Made by a program: the position numbers and the translations under genes. Below are positions 61,612 to 64,000 of a stretch of DNA of 64,000 bases, in pieces. Below the pieces are notes generated by a model. It was given only the letters and a program-made list of their open reading frames with translations. It was not told the origin of the DNA and made no database searches. The stretch lies in contig CACEOC010000001.1 in NCBI GenBank assembly GCA_902561075.1, forward strand, positions 62,001 through 126,000, read 5' to 3'. The DNA comes from an uncultured Pelagibacteraceae bacterium. GTDB taxonomy: Bacteria > Pseudomonadota > Alphaproteobacteria > Pelagibacterales > Pelagibacteraceae. Position 1 is the stretch's first letter, and every line of letters begins with the position of its first letter.

Positions 61612-62649
61612 TTATGATTTTTTATTATTAATTAGACCAATTATTTTTGTTTTAGTAGTATCCCATAACTTTGCCATTCCTAGAGGCTCATAAATCATAA
61701 ATATTATCATTAAAACACCAAAAACAACTTGTTCAATTGCTGATATAATTGTGGCATCTATTGCCCCATGGAATACATTATTTCCTATATAATTAAGTAA
61801 GACTGGGAATAATAAGATAAATCCAGCTCCAATAAATGCACCATTTATTGTTCCTAGACCACCTAATATAACCATAAATAAAACCTTAAAGGATAATTTA
61901 ATGTCAAATGCTACTGGTTCTAATGATTTCAAATATGTAAATGCAAAAAGAGCTCCGGCAACACCACAATAAAATGAACTTATCGCAAAAGCTTGCAATT
62001 TTGTTTTAAGCAATGATACACCCATCGACTCTGCCGCAATATCCATATCTCTTACCGACATCCAATTTCTCCCTGTGCTACCTCGAGCCATATTCATTGC
62101 AATTAGTGTCATCGGCGTTACCACGGCAACAATGACTAAGTACATTTCAATAGGAGAAGTAAATGGTTTTCCCATGATTACTATATCTTGGGCAGTGATA
62201 ATTCCTGAAGAGTCGTAATTTTTAAACCAACCAAATTTATCTATCATCCATATAATAAAAAATTGGGAAGCAAGCGTTGCAACCATTAAATAAATTCCCC
62301 TTACTCTTAAACTTGGTAACCCGAATAATATACCAAATGCTGCAGCAATTAACCCTGATATTAATAATGCACCTACGAAAGGAATACCCGGAACTCTTAA
62401 TATTAGATTAAAACATGCAAATGCCCCAGCTGCCATAAATCCTGCAGCACCTAGAGCTAGTTGACCCGTGTATCCCATAATAATTTGTTGTCCAATTGTA
62501 GCTAAAGCAAGACATAACCATGGAATTAATATCGAGGTATACCAGTATCCTGATGATACGGTCATTGGAATAACTACGACACCGACAATTAATAAAATAG
62601 CAAGATTTATTAAATCACCTCTAGTATATGTCATGAAAATTGGCTTCAT
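61612..62649 (-). CDS. Branched-chain amino acid-type ABC transporter permease (LivM-like)
   Basis: 345 aa, 'QQIIMGYTGQLALGAAGFMAAGAF', 'FGLPSLRVRGIYLMVATLA', 'GGLGTINGAFIGA'. Confidence 0.92.
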   Translation of the reverse strand: MKPIFMTYTRGDLINLAILLIVGVVVIPMTVSSGYWYTSILIPWLCLALATIGQQIIMGYTGQLALGAAGFMAAGAFACFNLILRVPGIPFVGALLISGLIAAAFGILFGLPSLRVRGIYLMVATLASQFFIIWMIDKFGWFKNYDSSGIITAQDIVIMGKPFTSPIEMYLVIVAVVTPMTLIAMNMARGSTGRNWMSVRDMDIAAESMGVSLLKTKLQAFAISSFYCGVAGALFAFTYLKSLEPVAFDIKLSFKVLFMVILGGLGTINGAFIGAGFILLFPVLLNYIGNNVFHGAIDATIISAIEQVVFGVLMIIFMIYEPLGMAKLWDTTKTKIIGLINNKKS

Positions 62650-62652
62650 ATT

Positions 62653-63561
62653 TTAAACTCTCCTAATAATTTTTTCTCCAAATAAACCTTCAGGTCTGTA
62701 TAACAAAAAGAAAATTGCTAATACGTATGGCGCCCATCCCTCAATGGCACCTCCGAAAAATGGTCCAATGTATACCTCTAAAACTTTTTCAACAGCCCCA
62801 ATTAGTAAACCGCCAATTATGGCTCCAGGAATTGAAGAAAATCCGCCAATGATAAGTACAGGAAGCGCTTTTAATGCTAGATCAACTAATGCAAATTGTA
62901 CCCCTGCTCTTGCGCCCCACATCATTCCAGCTACTAAAGCAACTACTCCAGCTGCTGACCACACAAGAAGCATAATATGTTTTAATGGAATTCCAATTGA
63001 ACTTGCTGCACCAGCATCATCTGCTACTGCTCTTAATCCAAGTCCCATTTTGGTATATTTAAATAATAAAGTAAGACCTATAATCATACCGAAGGCAACT
63101 ATTCCAGCAGTTAAGTCGATCGCACTAATAAATAATTTTAAGTTATCTGCAATCCATGGAATTGGAAAATCCTTAATCCCTAAATCTAGTCTTCTTACCT
63201 CTACTCCCCACATTGCTTGAGCAAGACCTTCTAAAACATAACCTAGTCCTATAGTTGCCATTAGCAAAGTATCTTCGCTCTGGTTCATTAAAGGTCTTAA
63301 AACTAGTCTCTCAGTGCATAAGCCCACGATTATCATTAAAAATACAGCTAAAAAGAATGCTAGAACAAATGGCACATTAAAATCCTGCATAAATCCAACG
63401 AATGCAAGAACTGCAAAGAATACCATGGCTCCTTGAGAAAAGTTAAATGTAGCTGATGCTTTATAAATTAAAACAAACCCTAAAGCCACAAGAGAATACA
63501 TTGTGCCTGCAAGCAAGCCTCCAACTACAACTTCAATAAAAAATAATATTTGATCAGCCAT
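62653..63561 (-). CDS. Branched-chain amino acid-type ABC transporter permease (LivH-like)
   Basis: 302 aa, 'GLLAGTMYSLVALGFVLIYKASATFNFSQGAMVFF', 'GGFSSIPGAIIGGLLIG', 'YRPEGLFGE'. Confidence 0.93.
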   Translation of the reverse strand: MADQILFFIEVVVGGLLAGTMYSLVALGFVLIYKASATFNFSQGAMVFFAVLAFVGFMQDFNVPFVLAFFLAVFLMIIVGLCTERLVLRPLMNQSEDTLLMATIGLGYVLEGLAQAMWGVEVRRLDLGIKDFPIPWIADNLKLFISAIDLTAGIVAFGMIIGLTLLFKYTKMGLGLRAVADDAGAASSIGIPLKHIMLLVWSAAGVVALVAGMMWGARAGVQFALVDLALKALPVLIIGGFSSIPGAIIGGLLIGAVEKVLEVYIGPFFGGAIEGWAPYVLAIFFLLYRPEGLFGEKIIRRV

Positions 63562-63564
63562 AAT

Positions 63565-63996
63565 CTAGTGTTCTACTCCTAAATATGCATCGATAACTCT
63601 TTGATTAGCTCTTACTTCATCAGGTGTTCCGTCACCAATAACTTTACCATAATCCAATACTACAACTCTGTCTGATATATCCATCACTACTCCCATATCA
63701 TGTTCGATCAAAACCATTGTAGTTCCTATTTCGTCATTTACTTTCAGAATAAATCTACACATTTCTCTTTTTTCTTCTACATTCATTCCGGCCATAGGTT
63801 CATCTAATAATATTAAATTTGCATCTGTTGCCAAAGCTCTTCCAAGTTCTACTTTTTTTTGCAAACCGTAAGGTAATTTTCCTACAGGTGTATTTTTAAT
63901 GTCCTCAATTTCTAAAAATTCCACTATTTCCTCACATCTATCTCTGTTAACTTTTTCCTCTCTTTTTGCTTTAGGTAATTGTAATGCTACCTCCAT
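63565..63996 (-). CDS. Branched-chain amino acid-type ABC transporter ATP-binding protein (LivG-like), cut by window edge
   Basis: 'LPYGLQKKVELGRALATDANLILLDEPMAGMNVEE', 'VLIEHDMGVVMDISDRVVVLDYG'. Confidence 0.92.
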   Translation of the reverse strand: MEVALQLPKAKREEKVNRDRCEEIVEFLEIEDIKNTPVGKLPYGLQKKVELGRALATDANLILLDEPMAGMNVEEKREMCRFILKVNDEIGTTMVLIEHDMGVVMDISDRVVVLDYGKVIGDGTPDEVRANQRVIDAYLGVEH

Positions 63997-64000
63997 AAAG

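Noticed and set aside
62744-63220. 158-aa + strand ORF antisense to the LivH-like gene
   Set aside because: Lies entirely within a well-supported CDS; Pro/Thr/Ile-rich composition is typical of an antisense reading of membrane-protein codons.
1-64000. tRNA, rRNA, CRISPR, transposon or prophage signatures
   Set aside because: By eye I found no TPsiC-loop-containing cloverleaf, no regular spaced repeats and no integrase/transposase ORFs. A tRNAscan/Infernal run would be needed to be certain.

Overview
Very AT-rich, gene-dense bacterial chromosome segment. Many adjacent genes overlap or are separated by only a few bases. Gene content and order (suf cluster with an Rrf2 regulator, lptF-lptG-lptD-surA-pdxA-rsmA, purM/purN, hda, rpsF-rpsR-rplI-dnaB, cvpA-purF, fabD-fabG-acpP, a liv-type ABC transporter) fit a streamlined alphaproteobacterium; my best guess is SAR11/Pelagibacterales, which is inference. 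About 65 protein genes are called. I found no convincing tRNA, rRNA, CRISPR array, prophage or transposon. Most of the window is core genome and I do not see an obvious new defence or mobile system. Observations worth a second look: (1) prfB has an in-frame TGA and a textbook programmed +1 frameshift site, so the ORF track shows only its C-terminal part; (2) nested perfect inverted repeats lie upstream of glnA; (3) a dyad overlaps the putative promoter of the rrf2-suf operon, whose regulator has RirA-like Cys spacing; (4) a coupled three-gene unit encodes an EamA transporter, an amidinotransferase and a threonine aldolase; (5) a 28-aa membrane micro-ORF missed by the ORF track is fused TAA-ATG to a livM-like gene; (6) an orphan second IscU-like scaffold; (7) a stand-alone TSCPD-domain protein; (8) a 51-residue lysine-rich in-frame extension ahead of an aldehyde dehydrogenase with a strong internal start; (9) divergent genes that share one CATG as both start codons; (10) local departures from the usual alphaproteobacterial gene order around dnaB-cvpA and acpP-gmk.
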